From: Plectosphaerella cucumerina
Taxonomy: Eukaryota > Ascomycota > Sordariomycetes > Glomerellales > Plectosphaerellaceae
Direction of reading: 5' to 3'
DNA: 64,000 nucleotides
NCBI GenBank assembly: GCA_020746995.1
Contig: JAGPXD010000002.1
Location: 5,890,001 to 5,954,000, forward strand
Shown: piece after piece, positions 9,825-20,850 of the stretch
How the letters are laid out: each line of letters starts with the position of its first letter
Position numbering within the stretch: the first letter of the stretch is position 1
The notes under the pieces: generated by a model
Told to the model about the DNA's origin: nothing
Databases searched by the model: none
The model's input: the letters and a program-made list of their open reading frames with translations, nothing else
Made by a program: the position numbers and the translations under genes

Positions 9825-11631
9825 ATGCGTCTGTCGTCTGTCATCCCCCTCGGCCTGCCGCTCGCCGGTATGGCCCAGGCCGCTGCCGCTGGCTCCTACG
9901 TTGGTGGCATGCCTTCCAATGCCCGGCAGATGTTCACCGAGTCAATGTCGTGGATGGACCAGTACTATGACTCCAAGGCCGGCTACCTGTACGACTTTAG
10001 CGCTGCCACCGCCCTCCGCCACGAGACGCGCAGCTCCGTCTGGTACGCCTTTGGCCTCCTTGCCCGCAACAAGGGCAATGATGCCGCCGAGGCCGAGAAG
10101 ATCATCCGCAACACTATTGCCGGCCAGTACAAGGTCGAGTCAGAGGAGTGGTGAGTAGCCAAACGGAGCAATCTTCTTGGGAACAACCACTCTGACATAT
10201 CATAGGTACGGAGACTACCAGCAGGAGCCCGAGGAGCCGTACGTCGGCTCGCCCGCCTACCCGGCGAAGATCTACGGCTCCTGGGACCCCAACTGGCGCG
10301 GTTTCGTCGGCACCACCCTCGTCATGGCCATGGAGGAGTTCCCCGACCTCCTGAGCAAGTCCACCCAGAAGCTCATCCTCGAGTCCCTCCACAACGCCAC
10401 AAAGGGCGACGATTACCGCTTCGGTCACCTCGACCCTTCGCAGGACAACCTCTACCCGGCCTACAGCAACCCCTCCATCATGCGCGCCTTCGTCTCGGGC
10501 TGGACCGGCCGCCGACTCAAGGACGCCAACATGACCGCCAGCGGCGAGCGCTACGCCCAGGAGATCGTTGACCTCTTCAACCGCCACGACACCCTCTCCG
10601 AGTTCAACTCGGGTACCTACACCGGCGTCTCGCTCTTCGGTCTCGTCCTCTGGAGCAAGTACCTCCCCAAGGACTCTGTCATGACCAAGAACGGCCCGCG
10701 CATGGTCGAGGCCACCTGGGACGCCGTCTCGCAGCTGTGGCACCCTGGCATGCGCAACATGGCCGGCCCTTGGGACCGCTCCTACGGCTACGACATGAAC
10801 CGCTACGTCAGCCTCATGGCCCTGTGGTTCTGGACCCTCCTCGGCAAGGACCAGTCGTCTCTGATTGCCAACGTGAGTTTAGAAGCCCCGGGGATGGAAG
10901 TGATGACATCTGCTAATGCATTCAACAGCCCCAGGTCATGTCCCACATGGCTGACTACGCCTGGGCTCCCCTATTCGCTGCCCTCGCCAAATCCCACGAG
11001 AAGCTCATCCCCAAGAAGACCGTTGCCAAGCTCTCAAAGTTCCAGGGCGAGCGTACCTTCACCGCCAGCGCAGAGTACCCCCCCTTCGACCTCGAGCCCC
11101 GCAACATCACCACCTGGCTCTCCAAGAACCTCACCATCGGCGCCGAGTCGTACAATGAGACTGTCATCGGCGGCCCTGCCCGCTCGCCCACCTCCTTCAA
11201 CCCTGCCGTCATCCAGTGGAACACCGGCAGCGAGATCTCCTTCATCTCGGTAGGTCTTCCTCCATTTTTGACTGACGAGGATTCTGCTAATACTTTCCCA
11301 GCTCTACCCCACTGAGAAGGCCCTTGACGTCAAGGTCAGCCCGAAGAAGTTGACCCTCGCCTACCCCCAGGGCACTGCCGGCTCCATCTTCACCTTTGTC
11401 GTCGGCACATTTGCCAAGAAGCGTACCGTCGCTGGCTGGCAGGACGTGCAGGGCCTTGGAGTCAAGGTCTCTGGCAACGTCGTGCCCGAGTACTCACTGT
11501 CTTTCGGCGGCTCGTACGGCGGCAGCGACTCGCCCATCCGCGACTTTGAGTACTGGAACTTCACCTACACTCTTCCCAAGGACTTTGTGGGTGTCCCAAC
11601 TGTCACTCTGGACCTTACCCTGAAGAAGTAG
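9825..11631 (+). CDS. Secreted protein of unknown function, helical-barrel-like
   Basis: Four exons (9825-10150, 10206-10872, 10929-11249, 11302-11631) give 547 residues. Residues 1-22 form a signal peptide (MRLSSVIPLGLPLAGMAQA, cleavage near AAA/AG). The main part is rich in amphipathic helices with conserved aromatic turns, such as SSVWYAFGLLARN, YGSWDPNWRGFVGTTL, YPAYSNPSIMRAF and NSGTYTGVSLFGLVLWSKYLP. This pattern recalls alpha/alpha-barrel proteins, and some fungal relatives are labelled linalool dehydratase/isomerase-like. The last 170 residues look beta-rich (SGNVVPEYSLSFGGSYG). There are several N-glycosylation sequons. I see no catalytic motif I can name with confidence. It is probably secreted and possibly acts on a terpenoid or carbohydrate. 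The splice phases all fit, so the gene itself is secure. Confidence 0.78.
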
Positions 11632-11942
11632 CCGTCTTAGCATGACATAATTTACACATCTTAATATTCTTGATCTCTTGGTTCTTAGCATGTCTAGGTG
11701 ACCCTAAGTCTGGGGTGGGCTGAACCGGCGAGTCGAAGCTCCATGAGCCTCCTGTGAGAATAATCCTTTCATTCTCAAACGGCACCCACCGCTGCCGAGA
11801 TGACGGATCAACAACCCCTCGGCGCCCAGATGTACTTTAACAGTGATATACAGTGTGGAAACTGGACAGACTCCCTCCCAGCCCTTATGTGAGCGACACG
11901 GTCTTGCCGAAAACTGAGGCTACCTATCCAAGAGTGACATGT
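11632..11942. other. Convergent 3' spacer
   Basis: This short region lies between the 3' ends of the secreted-protein gene (plus) and the Zn2Cys6 regulator gene (minus). An AT-rich stretch around 11640-11690 may carry the poly(A) signals of the plus-strand gene. Nothing else is recognisable. Confidence 0.5.
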
Positions 11943-13987
11943 CTACTGAGGCTGTGTCCCAAAAAAGAACATGTCGTACCCTGTCTGTAAGCTGTCCTGA
12001 TTAAAAATCGCCCAAGAACTGTCAAAGGCTACGTCTGGCCCGAAGCCGCAATTCGGTGCCATGGCTGGCGTCGTCAGACCTTGCAACTTGGCCTCAAGCC
12101 TCACGGCAAGCAGCCCGTGCAGGTTGTGTTCCTGCTCGTTGATTTCCCGTAGCTTTGCCAGATGGACGTTGACGTTTTCGAGGTCTGCAAAGACTGTGGT
12201 CAGTACGATTGACTGAGATGACTGGATGCAGGCAGGCAACTCACCATCAGGCTCGCCCACACCACCCTCAACCCCCTGAATGATGATGAGGGCTGCCCAC
12301 GTGATGATGACCAAGTCAAAATTTGACCAAATTGACGTGTCGGCCAGGTGGAGCTTGACGGCTGCTCTTGCTGAAACGAGAAGCTCGTGCTGCTCATTTG
12401 GCGTGGTGATGGAGAAGAGGTCGCTGCCACGCGCTGGGAGGTAGATGGAGAGAACCAGCACGCGATGCAAAACGTACTGCCTGAACGTGAGCTTACCCTC
12501 ACCCTCCGGGTCATCGTTGCGGGCGCCAAACTCGACCAGCCAGTCGTCTAGTTGTCGCGCCCAGTCTCGAATCACGGCGGCATCGACACCGCTGAAGTTT
12601 GTCGTGGCAGTGTCCCCGGCGCCGGGGGCTATTTCAGTGCCGGAGAAGTGCGACCAGATCGTCGGCAGCCCACGGCCGGTGAAGTGGGTGAGACCCGTAT
12701 GCATCATGCGTGAGAGCCGGTAGAGCTGGTCCTGCGGAGAGATGCGCAGTCTCGAGAAAGGTGCCGCGATGGGTATGACAGGGCAGGTGAGGTGAATGGA
12801 TGCGTGTTCCAGGTCGACGATCTGCAAGCCCGTGAAGAGGCGCTGCCACTCGAGGGAACGGCCGTCGAGCTCAGGTGGACAGTGCTCAAGCATGAGGCGG
12901 TAGGCGATGGAGATCCATATGCCCGTCTCCTTGCTGACGCCCTCGCGCAGGAGGCCGGCGAGGATGATGCCGAGGATGGTCTGGAATGCCCACTCCTCGG
13001 CGCGCACTGGGTGTTCCGGTTGCCTCCCGATGTCGCTGAGGGGCAGGCACAGTTGGGAGATGGCACTGCATAGGACGCTGAAGAACTCGGAGGCGTGGAC
13101 GGCCACCTCGGCGCTGCCTCTCATGCTTGAGCAGTAGAGCATGGCTGCTAGCATGAGAGGTGTGGGCGAGGAGAACGTCTGTTTGCTGGGCAGGAAGTGA
13201 AGGCCAAGCATCGTGTCATGGAAGCTGTCGTCGGTCAGTCAAGATCTCTTCACAACGACAAGAATGACCCATACGTCATCCACAGATGCTTGATCAAGGG
13301 CTCTTCCCATATCTTGGGGTCTGCATGGTCAGAGCATGACCTCTTCAGGACATCGATGGCCGGCCATAATGGACTCAGGCTTGAGTCTCTGGGACCTGAT
13401 GGCTCCGTGGTCTCATCACGATCCGTCACATCCGCTGTGGCCTCGTGTTCTGCATCATCCTCGAGATCTGAAAGGCCAAGATGATTCTCAAGCCGATTCA
13501 GTCTTCGTAGCACTCGCGCCGCAAAGGCGTTGTTACCGAACCTGTCCCTCTCGGTGAGGCCAGTCACCACATCCGCATGGGAAGCCGCCTGCAGCCACGG
13601 TTCGGTCAGTGACATGCATATCGGCCGAGCGATCCTCGGCTTCCGTTTGACTCACATTGGCGCGGGGTACAAAGACACATTGGACCCCTGAGCGGAGACA
13701 TCGTCGACAGGAAGACCCACGATCGATCCGGCATTTCATCTATCAGGGGAAGAACATGTCAGTCACGTCGGCCTTTCCCGGCTGCAGACCGGAGGGGGTT
13801 CGGGCGAGGCACACCTTCTGCCTCCGGCAGTTGACTGACAAAGAGCGGTTCGTCAGTCAGGGGCTCCGATCCTACACGGCCGAGAGGGGTCCTTACTACA
13901 GGCCTTGCGAGACTTGACCGGGGTCTGGGCCTCGGCAGCGTCCCGGGCCTCCCCCGCACCTTGGCTCCCCATCTGTGCTGCGCTCAT
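11943..13987 (-). CDS. Zn2Cys6 (zinc cluster) transcription factor
   Basis: Six exons (13987-13897, 13834-13815, 13739-13656, 13588-13275, 13224-12245, 12184-11943) give 576 residues. The zinc cluster is assembled from the first three exons: C-I-N-C-RRQKMK-C then RIDRGSS-C-RR-C-LRSGVQ-C, matching CX2CX6CX7CX2CX6C at about residues 30-57. The second exon is only 20 nt. The rest fits the fungal transcription factor middle-homology type, largely helical, with EEWAFQTILGIILAGLLREG and a terminal FNQDSLQTGYDMFFF segment. The last intron (12185-12244, GTGAGT..GCAG) is 60 nt and stop-free, so retention would add 20 residues. The gene is divergent from the sugar kinase at 14577 across 589 bp, which suggests a local regulator of the amino-sugar block. 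Target genes are inferred. Confidence 0.85.
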
Positions 13988-14576
13988 ATTCGGAGGGAGG
14001 AGTTGAGGCGGTGGATGCTCGTGCAGGGCCTCAACTGATCGGCAGCGTCTGCGGTTTGTTGGCTGAGAAGGGCCGGTCGGGGAAAATGACCGGTTGTGAA
14101 GGTTGCAGCAGAGATTCCTACGCTTGTGCCGGCGAAATTGGAGAGCGTCTGGTTTTGCCGGTCTCCGCCGGGGGTTCGATGGCCCTTAAGGCGGCTCCCA
14201 GGGTGCCGTGTCTGCCGGGACCCCTGACTCGTGCCCCTCTCAACGGAAGATTAGCAGTCCAAGTGGGCTCATTTAGGCGCACGCCTCTGTGTCCGGGAAC
14301 GAGGTCGACCTTGAAGCTCGGCTTACCCGGTGAAGTCTTCCCCGGTTTGCCGGTTATCGCCTACCCCTGAAGCGGCTCACACGGAGGGCCGGACGACACA
14401 CGTTGCGGTCAAGGTCGAACACAGACGACCAGGCACGCGATTGCACCTGATTGCACATCCTCTATCAGTGAGAGACTAGCTGCATGATGGACCCTTGACT
14501 TCCATCCCACACCGAACTCGAATCGATACACACGTCGCACTTGACGCCCAGGGCTGCCTCCTGAGCTGATACGCAG
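13988..14576. promoter_or_regulatory. Shared divergent promoter of regulator and sugar kinase
   Basis: This 589-bp region lies between the start codons of the Zn2Cys6 gene (minus) and the hexokinase-family gene (plus). About eleven CCGG tetramers occur in 320 bp (14073 to 14389), several as CCCCGG or GCCGG, well above chance for this GC content. The 11-mer TACCCGGTGAA at 14324-14334 recurs at 18071-18081 upstream of the deaminase gene. A self- and pathway-regulating arrangement is plausible but not shown. Confidence 0.45.
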
Positions 14577-16316
14577 ATGGACAGCCATTCAAGAGTCCGG
14601 GACTGGGCAGTGTCCACCGCCAACGAGTTTCGTGCAACAACTGAGGTCATTCGGAAAGGAACAGGTCTCTTTGTTCAGCAATTGAGTGAGTTTCCAACCC
14701 CTGAGAAAAACACAGTGTGGTAATCTGACCTGCCCCCCTTTTCAGAGGATGGCCTGCGCCAGGACGGCACCGCCCTTCTTCAGGTGCCCTCATATGTCGT
14801 CAAGCTCCCTAATGGCTCTGAGAAGGGCATATGCTTGGCCATTGATCTTGGCGGTACCAATCTCAGGGTCTGCTCGGTAGAGCTGCATGGCGACACGACA
14901 TGCTCGCTGCTGCAGTCCAAGGCGGCCATCCCAACTTCGCTGATGACGGCAAGCACGTACAAGGATCTGTTTCGCTTCATTGCAAAGCACACAGAATCTT
15001 TCATGCTGAAGAACTTGCCCGGCGAAGTCGAGAGATGGCGCGGACTTGTCGCCGAGGGCGGCGTCACAGATGAGGTTCGAAAGGCGAATCTGCATTCCCT
15101 TGGCTTCACCTTCAGCTTCACTTTTGATCAGCACGCTATCGACAAGGGTACGCTGATGTACTGGACTAAGTCGTTCAGCATCGACGACGCCGTTGGTAGG
15201 GATCCTTGCGCCATGCTTCAGGAGGCCTTTGATGAGATTCATCTGCCACTCCTCGTCAGGGCGCTGGTCAACGACACAGTCGGTACGCTAGCCGCTCGCG
15301 CCTATGCTGCGCCAGGAACGTCTCAGACACTTCTGGCCGCCATCTTTGGCACAGGCACCAACGGCGCGTACATGGAGCGCATCGAGGATATCACCAAGCT
15401 TCACTCCAGCCCCGGCTTCTCAAACCCCGGCCCGGGCACCTTCATGGCTCTCAACACGGAATGGGGAGGTTTCGACAGCAGACTGGCCGTGCTTCCAGTG
15501 ACGAAGTACGATGAGGCACTGGACCGTGAGTCGGTCAACCCTGATGATCAGCATTACGAGAAACGGATATCCGGGTTGTACCTGGGCGAGATTCTGCGCA
15601 GGGTGCTCCTCGAAGACTTGCAGTCAGAGAAGCCATGCCTCCAGCTGGAAGTGTCACTGGCTTCCAAACTTTACGAACCATACTCCATCGACAGCTCATT
15701 CCTCTCAGAGATAGTACGAGACGCCACCCTCGGGCTTAGCGTCGCCAGGCAGGAAATCTCCCGGACTCTTGGTGTCGAATCGGTCAGTTCGGAGGATGCT
15801 GAAGCTATCAGAACGGTGGCAACCGCAATCGGTCTGAGGGCTGCGAGGCTTTCGGCCATCGCCATCGCCGGTGTCGTGATCCAATCCGGGAGACTGCATG
15901 AGCAAGCTGCTGGAAAGACCACCGAGCCGACCAAGACCACGGCCGCATCGCTAACGCCGAAGTCATTCTGGGGGCGACTGGTCAGTTCTCTGATGAAGCC
16001 ACTACGGGCTCTCACCAGTCTCTTTGGCTTCACTTCCAAGGAAGCGACCAGGCAGATTCCCAAGGACGAGGAGTCTTTGGGGTCCGATTCTTCAAGCGAG
16101 AGCAGGGATGTCCTGCTCGACGACATCATCGACATTGGAGTTGACGGCTCCCTCTTTGAGTTCTTCCCCTCTTTCGAAGAGAACCTTCGAGTTGCTCTGA
16201 GAGAAATACCGGAAGTTGGTCGCGAGGGAGAAAGGCGGATACGCATGGGTGCGGCTGCTGACGGCAGCGGAATTGGAGCAGCATTGATTGCGTGGTCGGC
16301 AGCGAAGGAGGATTAG
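14577..16316 (+). CDS. Hexokinase-family sugar kinase, candidate GlcNAc/GlcN kinase
   Basis: Exons 14577-14685 and 14746-16316 (60-nt intron, GTGAGT..TCAG) give 559 residues, longer than the usual 480-500 of fungal hexokinases. Conserved elements are the phosphate-binding LAIDLGGTNLRV (67-78), the sugar-binding block around LGFTFSFTFDQ, the catalytic Asp in LVNDTVGTLAARAY (Asp about 213), AIFGTGTNGAY, and the C-terminal DIGVDGSLFEFFPSFEENL and GSGIGAALIAW. Residues about 422-490 are an insertion in the large lobe, after AIAGVVIQSGRL, containing an amphipathic stretch (SFWGRLVSSLMKPLRALTS) and an acidic Ser-rich tract. The enzyme phosphorylates a hexose at C6 with ATP. Its place beside GlcN-6-P deaminase suggests an Hxk3/GlcNAc-kinase-like role, but glucose or glucosamine cannot be excluded from sequence. 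It is convergent with the deaminase and divergent from the regulator. Confidence 0.9.
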
Positions 16317-16706
16317 TTGTGTGATGGAAAAAAACATATCAAGAACAAACACAATACCTAGAATAATCATGGTAATCAACTTTTCACGTCAATCGAAAGT
16401 TTGTCGGGATCCGTGGTTGGCCTCGCCGTGAAGACTTCGAAGCCACCTATGACTTACAAGCGTCAAACAACATCACTTGACAGAGGTGGCGGCTAACGCA
16501 CGACATTCAAAATACTGACATCGTTGACCAATATTTCATCTTGGTATTCAATTCATCATCTTCATGCGTGTAACGAATGTCCAAACGCCGCGAGGATGTC
16601 CTCCAGATTTCTACCGAACCAAATTGCACACGACCCATTATGAGATGCCTAGCTTTGACACACTGCCTACAAAGAGAAACGCCAACACCAGAAGCCAAGC
16701 TACCCA
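16317..16706. other. Convergent 3' spacer
   Basis: This region separates the 3' ends of the sugar kinase (plus) and the deaminase (minus). It is AT-richer than the flanking coding sequence and holds the likely poly(A) regions of both. No gene is visible. Confidence 0.5.
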
Positions 16707-17901
16707 CTACAGAGTCGGCCAGGTTCCAATCCGCGAAGACATGCTGTCCGGTGTCAGCTCGACGCCCTCAGGGTCGTCAAGCACGCTGAGGGGGCCCTTG
16801 GAATTGGGTGTCTGTGGCGGGCTGGCGAGGGACCATGTCCGCAGCCTCAGCGGAAGCTTCTGCTCAAAGCCCTTGCCAAGTCCGACCTTCTCGATGCTCT
16901 TGAAGTACTGCGGCGGATTAGCATTGGAACCAATGGGGGTGGAGTATTCCAAACTCACCTTAACAGTCTTCACCTGCAGCTCCAATGTGGCATCCTCGTC
17001 CGCCACAATCATGGAATACGGGTGCAGCTGCAGGCAAGACAGCGTCCACATGTGATTGACGCCGCCCTCGACGGCCTTCTGTAGCGCCAGGGCCTTCGAC
17101 GCGCCGTTGGCAATGATAACAACTTCCCGGGCCTAGGTATGTTAGCAGGATGTCTCGTAGAGAACATTGACTCCAACTTACATCCATGATGGTCTGGACG
17201 CCAACAGTGAGTGCCATCTGCGGCACCTTGGACAGGTCACCTCCGAAGAACCTTGCGTTGGCTCTGATAGTGTCCATGGCAAGAGTCTTCACCCTCGTTC
17301 TCGATGAAAGGCTGGAGCCGGGCTCGTTGAAGGCGATGTGTCCATCGGGACCGACACCGCCAAGGAACAGCTCGATGCCACCGACCTCCTTGATCTTAGC
17401 CTCGTACTTGGTGCACTCCTCGTCGAGATTGGCGGCGTTGCCGTCCAAGATGTGCACATTCTCTGGCTTCACATCCACATGGCTGAAGAACGTGTTGAAC
17501 ATGTAGCTGTGATACGACTCGGGGTGGTCCTTCGGGAGGCCGATGTACTCGTCCTGGGGGAGACTTTAGTCAACATGATGCTTGGCACGGGGGAAACACT
17601 ACTATCACGCACCATGTTGAAGGTGATGACATTTTCAAAAGAGATGCGCTTGGCCTTGTACTCGGCAACGAGAATCTCGTACACCAGCGTGGGACTGCTG
17701 CCCGTGGGGAGGCCAAGCACGAACGGGTTCTCGGCCGTGGGCTGGAATGTGCGGATACGATCTAGTTTTGACGGTCAGACCTGGCCGTCGACTATGGAAT
17801 ACGAGCTAAGGGAAGCCGTGCATCAGCCACAACTGACCTAGGATGTAGTGGGCGACATGGGCGGACGAAGCCCTCTCATCGGACCTGACGATAAGTCTCA
17901 T
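16707..17901 (-). CDS. Glucosamine-6-phosphate deaminase
   Basis: Five exons (17901-17838, 17761-17613, 17553-17182, 17132-16959, 16907-16707) give 319 residues. NagB-family landmarks appear in order: [10 protein letters not shown] (phosphate loop), FNMDEYIGLP with the catalytic Asp, [35 protein letters not shown] with the ring-opening His and active-site Glu region, and [17 protein letters not shown] near the end. It is a cytosolic enzyme converting GlcN-6-P to fructose-6-P plus ammonia, reversibly. A tail of about 45 residues (ending GTWPTL) extends beyond the bacterial core. The intron at 16908-16958 is 51 nt and stop-free; splicing it restores the canonical TVKYF junction, which supports removal. 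A TTATAA lies about 115 bp upstream, and the CCGG-rich promoter is shared in motif with the kinase promoter. It is tandem with the chitin-synthase-like gene. Confidence 0.94.
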
Positions 17902-18397
17902 TGTGGATATCTGGGGGAAAAATACGGCTGTCACAAAAGAAGGGAGCAAGTAGGGCTTGGGGTTTGATTTAGCAGAGAAAGACACGATCTTGGTGGCTTT
18001 CTGCTGGCAAAGGGGTTATAAGTGGTATATTGATTGACCTCGATGACGCCTGAAGGCGAGTGTCCCGGCATACCCGGTGAACGCTCCGGCAATTTTCCCG
18101 ATGCGGCCCGGAGGCACCGGTATCTGCCAACGCCGTCGAACCTGGACCCTGAAAGTGTCAGGCGCCGGCGCCGAGCCATCGGCTTCCTGGCTAAGCTTTC
18201 GGAAAGACGTGCCGTTTTGGGGATTGCTCGTGGGGTTCAATATGGGGTTGATGGGCAACTATGGACGCCACGTGGGAAAAGTCTTCTATATGGTTCCAAG
18301 ACCCGACGCGATATCGGACATGACGCTCAATTCTATGTCATACTGAGATGGATGTCTAAACTTTTGGAGGAATTGTACTCGGCGCATGAGTGCACTC
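17902..18397. promoter_or_regulatory. Deaminase promoter with CCGG cluster
   Basis: This region lies between the deaminase start and the 3' end of the chitin-synthase-like gene. It holds TTATAA (about 18016-18021), the 14-mer CCCGGCATACCCGG at 18064-18077 (also at 9246), the 11-mer TACCCGGTGAA at 18071-18081 (also at 14324), and five CCGG tetramers in 56 bp (18065-18120). The motifs are read directly; their use as regulator sites is inferred. Confidence 0.45.
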
Positions 18398-20850
18398 TCA
18401 AATGGGCGGCATCTTCTGGGAGAACTTCGCCTCCGCCGCCTGCTCCGTGTCTGGTACAGCCCCGTGCCCACCCGCACCGTTCTCATCTCCGGCGGAAGCC
18501 CGAGTCTTGCCCCAGCTGAACTCGTCACAGTGCAGCAGCGCATAGATGGTGACAATAACGTTCATGAAGGGAGAACAGGTGAGATAGATGCCGAAACCGA
18601 TGAGAAATCGGATCCGGGCCATCCGGTTGTGCGGGAACCAAGTGACGATGAGTAGAGAGTAAAGCTGCGCGTCGTTAGCAGAGCAAAAGTCTGACGCCTG
18701 AAACTGACTTACGTATCGGAACGCTAGGACCGACATGAGGCCGATCATGATATGGTTCTCGAAGATCTTCTTTCCCTGCCGGACAAGTGCGATCGCAAAG
18801 CCGAACATTGCCGCGACGACAAACGGACCAAGCCACCAGGTGATGACGGTGATGAAAGAGCAGAGCCTCTCCACAGAGATGATGCCGGGGCGAAACACCA
18901 TGACAAACTCGTTCGACTTGCTGCCAAGAGCCCACCGTTTGCGCTGCGAGAGGTAAACGGACCACGACTGGGGAGCAGTGGTGAAGGCGCGGGCTTTGAG
19001 AGCTTGACGTGTCTGCGACTGGGGATGGCGGGAGAAGATGATGGAGGCGTGGATCGAATCTTCGGAGTAGACACCCATAATCTGCTCCGTCATGGTGTCG
19101 TTTGGCTTGGGCACGTGGCCGAAGCGTTCGCGGAGGACTGCGTCGCCAAAGGTGGCGTCTTGCACGCGAATGAGCTGACAGCAGCCTGGTAGACAGTTGA
19201 CCTTGCCAGTCACGCGAGACTGGAACTCGCGACGAAGGCCCTGGGTGAGATTGTACTCTGTGTTTTGGAGAAGATTCCTGGAGATGTCAGTGAGGATTGG
19301 AGACCCGCGGAGGAGGGCAAGACTCACCACCAGCCCCATGGCTTCTCGTCAAACTTGACAAGCACAGCACCGCATACGCCAACGACCTTGGGACCGCCAC
19401 GTCGAAGGGCTATGATGAGCTCGTAGACACAGTCATCGTCGAAAACCGTGTCGCCATCCATGCCGCACAGGTAGTCAATGGTATCAAGTCCGTTGTCCGT
19501 CAGAATGGAGCCAATGCAGTTGAAGAGGTCCGGGTTGAACATTGTCGAGATGTCTGTTGAGCGGTTCGTGTAGTGCCACAAGAGCGATCGAACAAAACAC
19601 AGACTGTCCCGCTTTCCCTGATTGTGCATCTTGCCAATGATGACATAGGGGACGCCACGGTACATGCCATGCTGAATGGTGACGGGCATGAAGAAGCCGT
19701 CTCGGGCGCTGTATCCGTTCTCGAACTCAATTCGCTCACCACCGGCGAACATATCGTTGAGCAAAAAGTCCTGCGTCGAGACTTCCTCGCCAGGTGCTTT
19801 GGCATTGCCATCAACGATGACCATGATTAGGCGAGGATGCTCATCGATCTTTTGCTGGTTAATGAGCGAGTTCAAGCTCGTCTCCACCTCCTGACGGTCT
19901 TCGTTGTAGCAGGGCAGAACCATGACGAACTTTTCGGGGGTCTCAGGGATGACATCTTTCTTGAAGCCGGCCTTCCGGCGAATAGTGGTGTATGTGGCGG
20001 CAAACGTGTTGCAGATGGCGAATATGACCTGGCAAAAGGTGTTGGCGGCCAAGAAGGGAAGAAATATGTACCAGTAGTGGTGATAGTTCCAGAGAGCCCA
20101 GATGAAGGCAGCGTTAGTGCAGAGAAAGCCAAGGATCAGGCTATACTTCTGGAGGCGGAGGAGGGAGCGAGAAACTTTCTTCAGCTCCGTGTCGGGATGA
20201 TAGGGAGGCTTGGCTTCTTCTTGAGAAACGTTGGACTGAAAAGAGCATGTGCTGCTAGAGAAGGAACCAAAAGCCGGAGGAGGAGGCGCTGGGCGCTGTG
20301 TTTGTCAGTTCCGAGACAAGTGCAGATTGATTTAGAGAGAGAAGGGTGGAATTGAGGAGAGGAAAGGTCGGGTATGCTTCTTTTCGTTTTCGAAAATTAA
20401 GGTAGAAGAGATGCAACAAATTTGACAGGGAAGTGATGTGTCATAAATAGGGGAAGGGGGAAAAGGACTCACTGTCAAAACTCCGCTGTCTGGCTCGCCC
20501 TTCTCAATATCGTGTGTGCTCGTATGTCCATCAAGCACTTGATCAGGGACCTGACCTGGGGGGGTTTTCGGGGGAGTATCCGGTGTTGCTGCCGCCGAGG
20601 CCTGCCCATGTGCACCCAGGGCATGAGAGGGATAACTGAACTTCCTCTGGGTAGCTGGCGACACAGCAGAAGATACGGTGGAGGGTCGTCTGCTGTGGCC
20701 CTTGGCGCCACTGTCCCAGGTGCATGCAACAGGGGGAGGAGATCTTGGGGTTGAAAGAGATGAATTTGGGGTTGTGGGAGAAGTGTTGGAGGGGCCGGCT
20801 TCTGTAACAATCTCCAGACGGCTCAGGCCCATGTCTGTTTTTCGGGACAT
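18398..20850 (-). CDS. Divergent chitin-synthase-like GT2 glycosyltransferase
   Basis: Four exons (20850-20473, 20295-19328, 19277-18713, 18664-18398) give 725 residues. Residues 1-160 are Ser/Pro/Thr-rich and probably cytosolic. Two membrane helices follow (about 177-195 and 200-222). The GT2 domain has VMVLPCYNED, the MDGDTVFD metal site (about 405), CLPGCCQLIRV, YSEDS, and SQRKRW (about 559-564), where chitin synthases usually have QRRRW. Several C-terminal helices follow, and the tail contains the chitin-synthase-like LLHCDEFSWGKTR. The enzyme should be a plasma-membrane processive synthase using UDP-GlcNAc or a related donor. It is shorter than classical chitin synthases and lacks a myosin motor. 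Hyaluronan-synthase-like chemistry is an alternative given the neighbouring dehydrogenase. The 48-nt intron 18665-18712 is stop-free, with a GCTAAC branch site. The start at 20850 is chosen over an in-frame ATG at 20994 that would add 48 residues. Confidence 0.88.
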
